Notes: a model not told the origin generated them from the sequence alone. A stretch of DNA of 64,000 nucleotides from JACMNW01 sp031406155 (GCA_031406155.1 JANOGW010000065.1:19118-83117); one strand, 5' to 3'. Shown: positions 7,616 to 16,414, numbered from the stretch's first letter. Made by a program: numbers and translations.

Positions 7616-9241
7616 ATGATTGCGACACTGACACCTGCAGAACGCCGCGCCGGGCTTTTTCTGGCGGTATGCCTCTCGCTGGTTGGGCTGGCGATGGCGG
7701 CCATTGGCAAGCAGGATCCGATGGCGGCGCACGGGTTCATGGCGCTTGTTGCTGGCGTGGGCCTCGTGTTTGCAGTTGGCGGCGCATTGGAAGAGCCGGT
7801 CCCCGATGCCGCGCGGTTGCAGCGGTACTACGATGACCCGATCAAGGTCGGCATCCTGCTGGCGATGGTCTGGGGGGTGTTTGCGATGGCGATCGGGCTG
7901 TGGGTTGCAGCGCTGATGGTCTGGCCCGACGCCACCTTCGGGCAGGCATGGTCCAGTTACGGGCGCATCCGGCCGGTGCATACTACCGGGGTGATCTTTG
8001 CGTTTGGCGGCAACGCGCTGATTGCCACCTCGTTCCACGTCATGCAGCGCACCTGTCGCGCGCGGTTGGCCGATCAGCTATCGCCATGGTTCGTACTGGT
8101 CGGCTACAACCTGTTCTGTCTGTGGGCGATTAGCGGCTATTTCATGGGCGTGACGCAATCCAAGGAATATGCCGAACCCGAATGGTATGCCGATATCTTG
8201 CTGGTGATCGTCTGGGTGACCTATCTGGTGCTGTATCTGCGCACGCTGAAACGCCGGGCAGAGCCGCACATCTATGTCGCCAACTGGTATTACCTCGCGT
8301 TCATCGTCGTGGTGGCGATGCTGCATATCGTGAATGCCGCCGCCCTGCCGGTCAGCTGGACCGGTGCGAAAAGTTATCCGGCTTTTTCCGGCGTGCAGGA
8401 TGCCATGGTGCAATGGTGGTATGGCCACAATGCGGTGGCGTTCTTCATGACCTCGGGCTTTCTGGGGATGCTGTACTACTACCTGCCAGTGCGGGCACAG
8501 CGGCCAATCTTTTCCTACCGGCTGTCGATCCTCAGCTTTTGGGGGATCACCTTTTTCTATTTGTGGGTCGGGTCGCACCATCTGCATTACACCGCCCTGC
8601 CGCACTGGGTGCAAACGCTGGGCATGACGTTTTCGATCATGCTGCTGGTGCCAAGTTGGGCCTCGGCAGGTAATGCGTTGCTGACGTTGAACGGCGCGTG
8701 GCACCGAGTGCGCGATGATGCGACGCTGCGGTTCATGTTCGTGGCGGCGGTGTTTTATGGCCTGTCCACGTTCGAGGGGTCCTTCCTCGCCATCCGCCCG
8801 GTCAATGCGCTGTCGCATTACACCGACTGGACGGTGGGTCATGTGCATTCCGGTGCGTTGGGCTGGCTGGCGATGGTTACCTTTGGCGCATTTTATTCAG
8901 TGGTCCCGCAGATCTGGGGCCGACCTGCGATGTATTCGCCCAAGCTGGTGGAATGGCACTTCTGGCTGGCGCTTGCGGGGCTTCTGACCTACGTTTTCTC
9001 GCTGTGGAACGCGGGTATTACGCAGGGCCTGATGTGGCGGACCTATAATGCGGCTGGCACGCTGAACTTCTCCTTCATCGACAGCATGGAAGCGATGCGC
9101 CCCTACTATATCGCCCGCGTGTTCGGCGGCGCGTTGTTCCTTGCAGGTATCTGCGTCGGCGCCGTAAATATCTGGCTGACGGTGCGGGGCGCGCGGGACA
9201 ATGCCGCCGACCGCCCCCTTGCCCCTCAAGCGGCGGAGTAG
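7616..9241 (+). CDS. ccoN: cbb3-type cytochrome c oxidase subunit I
   Basis: The 541-residue catalytic subunit of the high-affinity cbb3 oxidase, an integral membrane protein that reduces oxygen at a heme b3/CuB site. The metal ligands can be placed: His122 (RPVHTTG, heme b), His271 (WWYGHN) and His321/His322 (VGSHHLHY) for CuB, His409 and His411 (VGHVHSG) for heme b3 and heme b. About twelve to fourteen hydrophobic segments are present. Length is slightly above the usual 475-540. It heads ccoNOQP with a short gap to ccoO. The surrounding NO-related genes suggest this is a second, nitrosative-stress-linked copy, which is inference. Confidence 0.95.
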   Translation: MIATLTPAERRAGLFLAVCLSLVGLAMAAIGKQDPMAAHGFMALVAGVGLVFAVGGALEEPVPDAARLQRYYDDPIKVGILLAMVWGVFAMAIGLWVAALMVWPDATFGQAWSSYGRIRPVHTTGVIFAFGGNALIATSFHVMQRTCRARLADQLSPWFVLVGYNLFCLWAISGYFMGVTQSKEYAEPEWYADILLVIVWVTYLVLYLRTLKRRAEPHIYVANWYYLAFIVVVAMLHIVNAAALPVSWTGAKSYPAFSGVQDAMVQWWYGHNAVAFFMTSGFLGMLYYYLPVRAQRPIFSYRLSILSFWGITFFYLWVGSHHLHYTALPHWVQTLGMTFSIMLLVPSWASAGNALLTLNGAWHRVRDDATLRFMFVAAVFYGLSTFEGSFLAIRPVNALSHYTDWTVGHVHSGALGWLAMVTFGAFYSVVPQIWGRPAMYSPKLVEWHFWLALAGLLTYVFSLWNAGITQGLMWRTYNAAGTLNFSFIDSMEAMRPYYIARVFGGALFLAGICVGAVNIWLTVRGARDNAADRPLAPQAAE

Positions 9242-9245
9242 CGGC

Positions 9246-9992
9246 ATGGCCCTGTTCAAAGCGCATTACAATCTGGAAAAGAACTCCATCGCTCTGGTGG
9301 TTGGCATCATCCTTGCCGCCAGCGTCGGCGGTCTGGTCGAGATAGCGCCGCTGTTCACCATAGATGAAACCGTTGAAACCCTTGACGATATGAGGGTTTA
9401 TACCCCGCTGGAACTGGCTGGCCGCAATATCTACATCCGCGAAGGCTGCTACGCCTGCCACAGCCAGATGATCCGCACCCTGCGCGACGAGGTGGAACGT
9501 TATGGCCCCTATTCGCTGGCGGCCGAAAGCCAGTATGATCACCCGATGTTGTGGGGCTCGAAACGCACCGGGCCGGATATCGCGCGGCTGGGTGGCAAGT
9601 ATTCGGATGACTGGCATGTGGCACACCTGATCAACCCGCGCGATGTGGTGCCGACCTCAATCATGCCCGCCTATCCCTGGCTGGCAACAGCACCGCTGGC
9701 GGTGGATGATCTGGGCGACCACCTTATTGCACTGCGCCGTTTGGGCGTGCCTTATACAGACGACATGATTGTCAATGCGTCGCAGGATGCCGCCGCACAA
9801 GCCAACCCCGACTCGGACGCCGCCACGGGTGTGACCGAACGCTACGGCGAGGCGACGACCTTGCGCCAGTTTTCGGGCACGCCGCGACTGACGGAAATGG
9901 ATGCGCTGGTGGCCTATCTTCAGGTGCTGGGTCAACTGACCCAAGCCCCCTACGCCCCGCAGACCGCCACGGCACCGGAGGCGCAGCCATGA
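9246..9992 (+). CDS. ccoO: cbb3-type cytochrome c oxidase subunit II (mono-heme cytochrome c)
   Basis: A 248-residue membrane-anchored monoheme cytochrome c that passes electrons to CcoN. One N-terminal membrane segment (about residues 14-33) precedes the heme-binding motif CYACH at 68-72. The frame is open upstream into ccoN, but the ATG at 9246, four bases after the ccoN stop, gives the typical CcoO N-terminus (MALFKAHYNLEKN). Its stop overlaps the start of ccoQ (ATGA). Confidence 0.95.
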   Translation: MALFKAHYNLEKNSIALVVGIILAASVGGLVEIAPLFTIDETVETLDDMRVYTPLELAGRNIYIREGCYACHSQMIRTLRDEVERYGPYSLAAESQYDHPMLWGSKRTGPDIARLGGKYSDDWHVAHLINPRDVVPTSIMPAYPWLATAPLAVDDLGDHLIALRRLGVPYTDDMIVNASQDAAAQANPDSDAATGVTERYGEATTLRQFSGTPRLTEMDALVAYLQVLGQLTQAPYAPQTATAPEAQP

Positions 9993-10153
9993 CCCATGAA
10001 ACCTTCGTGATGATCGCCAAGACCTTCGGCCTGTTTTACCTGATGGGCTTTTTCATCATCATCGTCATCCACACCTGCCGCCCGTCGCGCCGCGCCAGTG
10101 CCGAACATGCGGCCCGGTCCATCCTGACAACCGAGGACCGGCCATGGCAGTAG
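9989..10153 (+). CDS. ccoQ: cbb3-type cytochrome c oxidase subunit CcoQ
   Basis: A 54-residue single-span membrane protein (hydrophobic stretch about residues 14-28, FYLMGFFIIIVIH) followed by a basic and then acidic tail. CcoQ stabilises the cbb3 complex. The start overlaps the ccoO stop and its end overlaps ccoP by 10 bases, the usual order. Identification rests on size, topology and position. Confidence 0.88.
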   Translation: MTHETFVMIAKTFGLFYLMGFFIIIVIHTCRPSRRASAEHAARSILTTEDRPWQ

Positions 10154-11028
10154 AAGATCGAGATCCCGTCTCGGGCTATCTGACCACCGGGCATGACTGG
10201 AACGGCATCAAGGAACTGAACTCGCCAGTGCCGCGCATCGTGTTTGCCTTCCTGGCGGTGACGCATCTTTATGCACTGGTCGCGTGGTTTCTGCTGCCGA
10301 CATGGCCGTTGGGCCAGACCTTTACCAAGGGGCTGCTCGGGATCGACCAGAAGACTGCGGTGGCTGCCGAACTTGCTGCCGCCAACGCCGCCCGAGCCGG
10401 GTGGACAGACGCGCTGGCAACAGCTGAATTCGATACCATCCGCACCGATCCCGACTTGATGTCGCGCGCCGTGGCCACCGCCGGACCGCTGTTCGGGCAG
10501 AACTGTCAGGCCTGCCACGGGGCTGGCGGAATCGGTGGACCCGGCTTTCCGCGCCTGAACGATGACATCTGGCTGTGGGGCGGCACTGCGGACGAAATTG
10601 CAACGACCCTGCGGGTTGGCATCAACTCGGCCCACCCCGACACGCATTTTGCCCAGATGCCCGCCTATGGACGCGACGAACTGCTCAACCGCACCGAGAT
10701 TTCGGTGCTGACCGACTACGTTCAGACGCTGGGCAAGGGCGTCATCCCCGGTGATCCATCCGAAGGCGCGGTGCTGTTCCAGACCAATTGTGCTGCCTGC
10801 CACGGCGAGGATGCGCGCGGGGTTGAAGGCAGCGGCGCGCCGAACCTGACCGATGATGACTGGATCTATGGCGGTGATGCCGCCAGCATCCACCAGACCC
10901 TGATCGCCGGTCGGCAAGGGCTTATGCCAAGCTGGCAATCCCGGCTGACCGAGGCCGAGATCCGCGCCATGGCCCTGTACGTCGAAGGTCTGTCGTCCGA
11001 CAGAGGTCTGGCGGAGGCCACACCATGA
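10144..11028 (+). CDS. ccoP: cbb3-type cytochrome c oxidase subunit III (di-heme cytochrome c)
   Basis: A 294-residue diheme cytochrome c, the electron entry subunit of the oxidase. The N-terminal FixP-type segment (HDWNGIKELNSPVPR) leads into one membrane helix (about 31-55). Two heme motifs follow: CQACH at 121-125 and CAACH at 216-220. Size is normal. The start lies inside the 3' end of ccoQ; the stop overlaps the start of the next small gene (ATGA). Confidence 0.95.
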   Translation: MAVEDRDPVSGYLTTGHDWNGIKELNSPVPRIVFAFLAVTHLYALVAWFLLPTWPLGQTFTKGLLGIDQKTAVAAELAAANAARAGWTDALATAEFDTIRTDPDLMSRAVATAGPLFGQNCQACHGAGGIGGPGFPRLNDDIWLWGGTADEIATTLRVGINSAHPDTHFAQMPAYGRDELLNRTEISVLTDYVQTLGKGVIPGDPSEGAVLFQTNCAACHGEDARGVEGSGAPNLTDDDWIYGGDAASIHQTLIAGRQGLMPSWQSRLTEAEIRAMALYVEGLSSDRGLAEATP

Positions 11029-11183
11029 TCCTCGCGCCACGCCATTGGGCGATGCTTGCCACAACAACCGCGTTGGCAGTGTTCATTGCGGCAAACTGGC
11101 ACTTCGTATGGCTGGCGTTTGACACCGCCCCCGGCTGCGTGGCGATCGACGCCGCACGCCCTGCTGCCAAGCCCGCCTGCTGA
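11025..11183 (+). CDS. Small membrane protein in the cbb3 operon
   Basis: A 52-residue product whose ATG overlaps the ccoP stop, so it is almost certainly translated with the operon. Residues 9-31 form one membrane span rich in Ala, Trp and Phe (IAANWHFVWLAF), then a short Ala/Pro tail with two Cys residues at 38 and 52. I do not recognise the family. It sits where some cbb3 loci carry an assembly factor (CcoH-like), but it is far shorter than CcoH. Confidence 0.65.
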   Translation: MILAPRHWAMLATTTALAVFIAANWHFVWLAFDTAPGCVAIDAARPAAKPAC

Positions 11184-11195
11184 GGAAGGGACACC

Positions 11196-12005
11196 ATGCT
11201 GGAACCACTCCCCGCCGTCGCCCCAAGGGTTCGCCTCCACAACGGTTATGCGCGAAAGCTGTCTCCGTGGGCGGCATTCGGCTGGCTTGCCGCAGGCTGG
11301 TCCGATTTCCGCAGCAAACCCGCGCAAAGCCTTGCCTACGGCCTAGCGGTCTTTGCCCTGTCGGTGCTTGTCATCTGGGGACTCTTCGCCGTTGGGCTGC
11401 CATCGCTGATCTTGCCTGCACTGTCGGGCTTTCTGGTGGTTGGCCCGCTGCTGGCCATCGGCCTTTATGAGAAAAGTCGCCGTCTGCGAAGCGGGCAAGC
11501 CGTTACACTTGCCGGCATGGTCGTGGCGCGTCCGCGTTCGGGCGGGCAACTGGTGTTTGCGGGACTGCTGTTGTGCCTGCTGGTCATGCTGTGGCTGCGC
11601 GCAGCCGACCTGCTTTATGCGCTGTTCTTCGGGCTGCTGCCATTTCCGGGGTACGATCTGATCCTAGGCCAGCTTGTCACCACCCCGCGCGGCTGGGCGC
11701 TGATCATCACCGGATCAGCCGTTGGCGGCCTGTTTGCCGCCTTCGCCATGGCGATCAGCCTGTTTTCGATCCCGATGCTGCTGGAACGCAGGGTCGATGC
11801 GTTGACGGCCCTTGGCACCAGCTTTGCGCTGACCACGCAGAACCTGGCGGCCGTGTTGCCGTGGGGCTTGATTGTCGTGGTGGGATTTGCGCTGTCGGCC
11901 GCGACGGGTTTGTTGGGCCTGATCGTGATCTTTCCCCTGCTGGGGCACGGCACGTGGCATGCCTGGGTTGCCTTGCGCCCCGCAGTCGATGGGTCTGAGG
12001 AATGA
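11196..12005 (+). CDS. DUF2189 integral membrane protein
   Basis: A 269-residue protein with six or so hydrophobic segments beginning with a cytoplasmic WAAFGWLAAGWSDF motif typical of DUF2189. Family members lie beside cbb3 oxidase or NO-response genes in many Rhodobacterales; no biochemical role is established. A GGAAGG ribosome-binding site precedes the ATG. The end overlaps ccoS (ATGA), so both belong to the same transcript. Confidence 0.82.
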   Translation: MLEPLPAVAPRVRLHNGYARKLSPWAAFGWLAAGWSDFRSKPAQSLAYGLAVFALSVLVIWGLFAVGLPSLILPALSGFLVVGPLLAIGLYEKSRRLRSGQAVTLAGMVVARPRSGGQLVFAGLLLCLLVMLWLRAADLLYALFFGLLPFPGYDLILGQLVTTPRGWALIITGSAVGGLFAAFAMAISLFSIPMLLERRVDALTALGTSFALTTQNLAAVLPWGLIVVVGFALSAATGLLGLIVIFPLLGHGTWHAWVALRPAVDGSEE

Positions 12006-12247
12006 GCTATTTCTTCCTGATCCCAATCTCGATCATCCTTGGCCTGACCGGGCTTTGCGCATTTTTCTGGGCAATGCGCCACAATCAGTACGACGACCTT
12101 GAGGGTGCCGCTGCGCGCATCCTGATCACGCTGGACCAACCCCTGCCGCCCTCGCCATCAACGAAGACCACACGGATCGCACCCATCAAAGCCAATGACC
12201 TGACGCGCAATCCGGTGCAGACCGAAACAATCGTGCGCGCTCTGTGA
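12002..12247 (+). CDS. ccoS: cbb3-type oxidase assembly protein CcoS
   Basis: An 81-residue protein with one N-terminal membrane helix (residues 4-24) followed by FFWAMRHNQYDDLEGAAARIL, close to the CcoS pattern of a helix, a short W/GQFDD-like turn and a basic/acidic amphipathic end. CcoS is needed to insert heme b and CuB into CcoN. The tail is longer than the usual 50-60 residues. The copper ATPase CcoI, CcoG and CcoH are not in this locus, so they must be elsewhere. Confidence 0.85.
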   Translation: MSYFFLIPISIILGLTGLCAFFWAMRHNQYDDLEGAAARILITLDQPLPPSPSTKTTRIAPIKANDLTRNPVQTETIVRAL

Positions 12248-12279
12248 CACCCCGAAACCGCTGATGTGCGGGGGACCTT

Positions 12280-12564
12280 TTTACCACTGTTGCCATCACC
12301 ACAGCTGGGTTCGAAGTAAACGCATCGCTGATCGCCGCAGCCTTTGGCCTCGATCCCACGACCCTGCAGACACTGATACGGGCGGGCGAGGTAACCAGCG
12401 TTTGCGAAACAGGGGCGGATGCCGACCTTGGCCGCTTCCGGTTGACCTTTCACCTCGTCGGGCGCGCCCTGCGGCTGACCGTGGACAGCAAAGGCCCGCT
12501 GCTATCGCGCGCAACTTTTCCTGCAACTGCATGCGCCAGAACCGGAACGGCTTCGGATGACTGA
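12280..12564 (+). pseudogene. DUF6522-like coding region without a start codon
   Basis: An open frame of about 94 codons reads like DUF6522 proteins, which accompany DUF2189 and cbb3 genes: TTVAITTAGFEV, AAAFGLDP, LIRAGEVTSVCETGADADLGRFRLTF. The frame opens after a TGA at 12262-12264. No ATG, GTG or TTG precedes the expected first residue; the codon where Met would be is TTT at 12280-12282. The body has no internal stop, so only the start may have been lost. It could use a non-standard start, but I see no good ribosome-binding site. Confidence 0.6.
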
Positions 12565-13137
12565 CGACACCCGCCGCCATTTGGTCGCGCCGGACGGCGG
12601 GGCCCTCCGTACGACCGACGCCGGGGCTCTGAAAACCAGCGGCCACAACGGGGCGAACGCCGCGCCGGGCGACTGATCCTTTGCGACGGCACTGGAACCC
12701 AATCTCCATCTCTGGTCAAATGAGCCATTGATTTTACACCAGTGCTATTTGAAACCGATCTGTATTTGAAGGAGAGAGCTATGCAGTTTTTTCAATCGCC
12801 ATCTGCCTTCCTGCCATGGCAGCCCTAGCGCTGACGCCGGGAACTGGTGCCCACGCGCGATACGCTCGCGGATACCGGGACCGGGCCCTACGCCGGACCT
12901 TGCCCCGGGCTACCTCAGCCCGGACACCTAGGTGCGCAACACCCCGGATCCGACTTACACCCCCTTCGCAGCCGCCAGCCCGCAAGGGACGCCCGCCCCG
13001 CACAACAGATATCAGGTGTTCATGCGCCTTTCGCCTATGGCGTATGATCAGAACCACTGCCGGCGAGCGCAGGCGTCCGCTGTTTTGCGGGCAGGCTTGT
13101 GGGCAGGCTAGTCCGCGAACCGCACAAGTAGACACGA
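12565..13137. other. 573-base stretch without a confident gene (decayed)
   Basis: Nothing here is a convincing intact gene. A possible 39-codon frame (12557-12676) is Ala/Gly-rich and unrecognised. At 12781 an ATG follows a good AAGGAGAG site but meets a stop after 15 codons. One base of slippage in the run of six T would link it to a signal-peptide-like sequence (ICLPAMAALALTPGTGAHA), so this may be a broken exported-protein gene. The rest is Pro/Arg-rich in every frame with scattered stops. Confidence 0.45.
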
Positions 13138-14028
13138 CTATTGCGCCACGCGGGCCCTGACCTCTGGTAAAACTTCGGTCATAGCCCCCTCGCGGCGGAA
13201 CATGCTCTTGCGGTTCCACCAGACGACGATCACCGCCACGCCAAGCAAAAGCCATGTGTCCCAGGGCTGCGCGTCGGGCCAGAACGGGTTGATCAGCTGC
13301 CAGTGAAACAGCATCGGCCACAGAATGCTGCCGCGTGACTGGTTGAAAATCGGTGTCACAAGCACTGCGAGCACCATATTGCCGACAAGGAACGGCAGGA
13401 AGTTCCAGTTCGCAAACACCGTGCCAGACAAAAAGAACGCCGGCAGATGCCAGACGCCCCAGATCACCCCGATGATGACCCCGGCCCAGATCGGCACCAT
13501 ATGGCGCTGCAGGATCGGTTGTGCCACGCCGCGCCAGCCGAACTCCTCGACCGGGCCAAGCAACAGCAGCATGAACAGCCCCGATATCATTGATCCCACG
13601 CCCTCCGGTGGCAGCGGTGCCAGAACCGGCCCACTCTTGATCAACGACCCCGCGACATAGACCAGCGGCACCCCGATCAGGATGAACGCGACCCACCCCG
13701 CCGAACACCGCCACAGAAGCAGCCGCGACAGGAAAGCCCCGAGACCCGACGCACCCGCATACAGAAATACGACCAGAAAAGCCGCGATTGCCGGCCCCCA
13801 TGTCGCCAGAAAGAAGAACGGATGCGATCCGCTGATCTCGCCAAACCGACCGGTCGCGACTTCGGGAAAAAAGATGTAGAACCCGATCACCCCCCAAGTG
13901 ATCAGGAACGTGATGGTGATATAGACGAAAAATGCCGACGACGGGATTTTGGCACGGAGTGTAGATTGCAAGTCGCTTGGCAAAGGCAGCCTCCAAAGGA
14001 TCAGCAACGTCCGTGAGATCACTTTCAC
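13138..14028 (-). CDS. CPBP-family intramembrane metalloprotease
   Basis: A 296-residue membrane protein of the CAAX-protease/bacteriocin-processing (CPBP, Abi) family. The diagnostic motifs are present in order: EEFGWRG, then VIWGVWHLP, then MLFHWQLIN, which supply the two Glu and two His metal-site residues. Seven or eight hydrophobic segments surround them. The start used is a GTG at 14026-14028 after an AAAGG; a second GTG two codons later is equally possible. The role is unknown; members act in protein maturation or self-immunity. It is convergent with the decayed region and divergent from the sugar operon. Confidence 0.88.
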   Translation of the reverse strand: MKVISRTLLILWRLPLPSDLQSTLRAKIPSSAFFVYITITFLITWGVIGFYIFFPEVATGRFGEISGSHPFFFLATWGPAIAAFLVVFLYAGASGLGAFLSRLLLWRCSAGWVAFILIGVPLVYVAGSLIKSGPVLAPLPPEGVGSMISGLFMLLLLGPVEEFGWRGVAQPILQRHMVPIWAGVIIGVIWGVWHLPAFFLSGTVFANWNFLPFLVGNMVLAVLVTPIFNQSRGSILWPMLFHWQLINPFWPDAQPWDTWLLLGVAVIVVWWNRKSMFRREGAMTEVLPEVRARVAQ

Positions 14029-14262
14029 CCTTTGCCGGAAACGATGCCATGATCTGGATCAAGGCGGACCGATCGCCCTATTTGCACCACGGCGGGTCGG
14101 CTGCATAACTGCAGTGAAGCAACCCACAGGACGCCATTTCCGGGATTGGTTGATGCACGCACCCGCGCTGCGGGTTTGTGCCCCTTGCACGCGTCGGCGC
14201 GCGATCAACGTTTGCTCTTCACAACTACACGTGTGATCATGAACCACTTTCTGGAGATTCGG

Positions 14263-15258
14263 ATGCTTGGAAACCGTTTCGCGACACGGATCAATTCGTT
14301 TGCGTCAGGGGCCGCGGCCTATTGGCCCAGCCTGACCGGCAAGCCGTCATTGGCGCAGCTGGTGCAGCGGGCGGCAAGTGTTGATGGGTTGACCGAGCTT
14401 GACCTGAACTACCCCGACCATATTGGTGACGCATCGATGCAGGTTGGCCAGACGGCTGCAGATTGCGGGTTGCAAATCAGCGGTCTGGCAATGCGCTACT
14501 ACTCCAACCCCGGCTTCAAGCGCGGCGCTTTCACCAACCCGGATCGTGCCGTGCGGCGCGAAGCGATAGATCTGACCAAGCGCGGCATCGATGCCGCCCG
14601 CGCCATGGGTGCGCCGATGATGACCCTGTGGCTGGGGCAGGATGGTTATGACTACGCCTTTCAATGTGACTATCCGGCGCTTTGGGCGGATGAAATCGAC
14701 GGCATTGCCGAAGTGGCTGCACATGACCCTGACTGTTTGATTTCACTTGAATATAAGCCAAATGAGCCAAGATCATACGCTGTGCTGCCGGACGCCGCGA
14801 CCACGCTGCTAGCGATCAGGGAAGTGGGGGCCGCCAACCTTGGCGTCACCCTCGACTTTGCGCATGCGCTTTATGCCGATGAACAGCCAGCCTTTGCCGC
14901 AGCACTTATCCTGCGCCATTCCAGGCTGCTGGGCCTGCATCTGAACGATGGCTACGCCAAGCGTGACGACGGCTTGATGGTGGGCGCAGTCCACGACCAG
15001 GCCACGCTGGAACTGCTGCGCGAAGTGCAGCGCGGCGGCTTTGACGGGGCGATCTATTTCGACACTTTCCCAGATGCGTCCGGCCTTGATCCGGTGGCGG
15101 AATGTGCCGCCAATATTCGCACCGTTCGCCGCATGCTGGCTGCTGTTGCCAGCATGGAGGGTGACAATCAACTTGCCTCTGCCCAAGCCGCCCATGACCC
15201 GGTGGTGGCGCAGGAACGTGCCCGCCTTGCCTTGGCGGGTGCGACCATGACGACCTAA
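14263..15258 (+). CDS. Sugar-phosphate isomerase/epimerase family protein (TIM barrel)
   Basis: A 331-residue xylose-isomerase-like TIM-barrel protein. Supporting features are ISLEYKPNEPR in mid-protein (metal-ligand Glu), VTLDFAHALYADE, LLGLHLNDGYAKRDD and IYFDTFP, which give Glu/Asp/His/Glu at the ends of successive strands. I chose the ATG at 14263 because a GGAG lies 7 bases ahead and the barrel's first strand starts right after it; the frame is open back to 14146. It heads the sugar ABC-transport operon and probably isomerises the imported sugar. The exact sugar is unknown. Confidence 0.82.
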   Translation: MLGNRFATRINSFASGAAAYWPSLTGKPSLAQLVQRAASVDGLTELDLNYPDHIGDASMQVGQTAADCGLQISGLAMRYYSNPGFKRGAFTNPDRAVRREAIDLTKRGIDAARAMGAPMMTLWLGQDGYDYAFQCDYPALWADEIDGIAEVAAHDPDCLISLEYKPNEPRSYAVLPDAATTLLAIREVGAANLGVTLDFAHALYADEQPAFAAALILRHSRLLGLHLNDGYAKRDDGLMVGAVHDQATLELLREVQRGGFDGAIYFDTFPDASGLDPVAECAANIRTVRRMLAAVASMEGDNQLASAQAAHDPVVAQERARLALAGATMTT

Positions 15259-15304
15259 ACTTTACGAAGCCTCATGAACGCGTGTTGAAAAAGGGAGGAA
15301 ACCA

Positions 15305-16351
15305 ATGCAACACTTCTTGAAGACGACCGTCGCGGCCGGTGCTTTCGCGCTGAGCCTTGGTATGGCGCTGGCGCAAGATCTCGCGCCCTTGAATTCCGAC
15401 AGCGAACCGGACCGCATGGATTGGTCCGAGCTGGAGGCGAAGTTTGGCCCGCTGCCGGCACCTGCCGCTGGCACCAAGGTGGGTGGTGTGTCAAAGACGC
15501 TGACCAACGAATACTGGCGCTCGCTGGGCGAGGGCTATCAGAATGTCGCCGACGCGCTTGGGCTGGAATTCGTCTATCAGGCCGCCCAGAACGAGGCAGA
15601 TCAGCTGGGCCAGTTGTCCACCGCAGAAAACCTGATCACGCAGGGCTTTGCCGTCCTGCTGTTTTCGCCGCAAACCGACGCTAACCTGATCCCGGCGGTG
15701 GAAAAAGCCAAGGCGGCGGGCATCCCGATCCTGAACGTCAATGATGCCGTGATCCCATCGGCCGAACACTATGTCGGCAACGTCCAGAAGGGCAATGGCG
15801 TCAACGTCGCGCAATGGTTCATCGACAAGCGCCCCGACGGCGGCAAAGTTGCCGTGATCGAAGGCCAGCCCGGCGTCTATGCTGCCGGTCAACGCACCGC
15901 CGGCTTTACCGAAACCGTGACCGCCGCCGGCAATTTCGAGGTCGTAGCCTCGGTTCCCGCCAACTGGAGCCGGGAAGAAGCCTTTAACGCAGCCGCCACC
16001 ATTTTGCAGCAATACCCCGACTTGATCGGCTTTTATGCCAACAATGACGGGATGGCCCTGGGTGTGGTCGAAGCCGTCAAGGCCGCTGGCAAGCAAGACA
16101 GCGTTGTCGTCTTTGGCACCGATGGCATTTCAGACGCATACGCCGCGATCCGTGCCGGTGATCTGACTGGCACAGTTGACAGCTTCCCGGTTCTGACCGG
16201 CGAGGTGGCGATGGAAGTGGCGCTGCGTCTGTTGGCGGGTCAACCCCTGCCGCGCGTCGTGGCAACGCCGCAGGCGCTGATCACCAAGGACAACGTCGAG
16301 ACTTATGCGACATCCGATATGGCGGCCTTGCGCGCGGCGCTGATGCCATAG
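15305..16351 (+). CDS. Sugar ABC transporter substrate-binding protein
   Basis: A 348-residue periplasmic binding protein of the ribose/galactose (Peripla_BP_4) type. A signal peptide (residues 1-23, ending ALA-Q) is followed by a 30-residue linker and then two lobes: VGGVSKTLTNEYWRSLGEGY, LLFSPQTDANLIPAVEKA, GIPILNVND, then VFGTDGISDAYAAIRAGDLTGTVDSFP. A GGGAGGAAA ribosome-binding site sits 5-10 bases before the ATG. It is followed by a strong hairpin terminator that would raise its mRNA above that of the ATPase and permease, a common pattern for binding proteins. Sugar unknown; neither RbsB nor ChvE fits clearly by eye. Confidence 0.92.
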   Translation: MQHFLKTTVAAGAFALSLGMALAQDLAPLNSDSEPDRMDWSELEAKFGPLPAPAAGTKVGGVSKTLTNEYWRSLGEGYQNVADALGLEFVYQAAQNEADQLGQLSTAENLITQGFAVLLFSPQTDANLIPAVEKAKAAGIPILNVNDAVIPSAEHYVGNVQKGNGVNVAQWFIDKRPDGGKVAVIEGQPGVYAAGQRTAGFTETVTAAGNFEVVASVPANWSREEAFNAAATILQQYPDLIGFYANNDGMALGVVEAVKAAGKQDSVVVFGTDGISDAYAAIRAGDLTGTVDSFPVLTGEVAMEVALRLLAGQPLPRVVATPQALITKDNVETYATSDMAALRAALMP

Positions 16352-16361
16352 TAAGCGGTCT

Positions 16362-16399
16362 GCGTCCTGCCGATGCCGTTCGGCAGGACGCCCCTTTTT
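16362..16399 (+). terminator. Rho-independent terminator between binding-protein and ATPase genes
   Basis: A perfect 12-base inverted repeat (16362-16373 with 16380-16391) with a six-base loop TGCCGT is followed by CCC and five T (16395-16399). It starts 11 bases after the binding-protein stop codon and ends 16 bases before the ATPase start at 16415, so it probably acts as a partial terminator and as a 3' stabiliser of the upstream message. Confidence 0.85.
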
Positions 16400-16414
16400 G
16401 CCCGGATTTCCCCG

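Noticed and set aside
10036..11067. A 343-codon minus-strand frame
   Set aside because: Antisense to ccoQ and ccoP, whose heme motifs prove the plus strand codes.
12779..14062. A 427-codon minus-strand frame overlapping the CPBP gene
   Set aside because: Shadow of the CPBP protease in another frame; the EEFGWRG motif is in the 13138-14028 frame.
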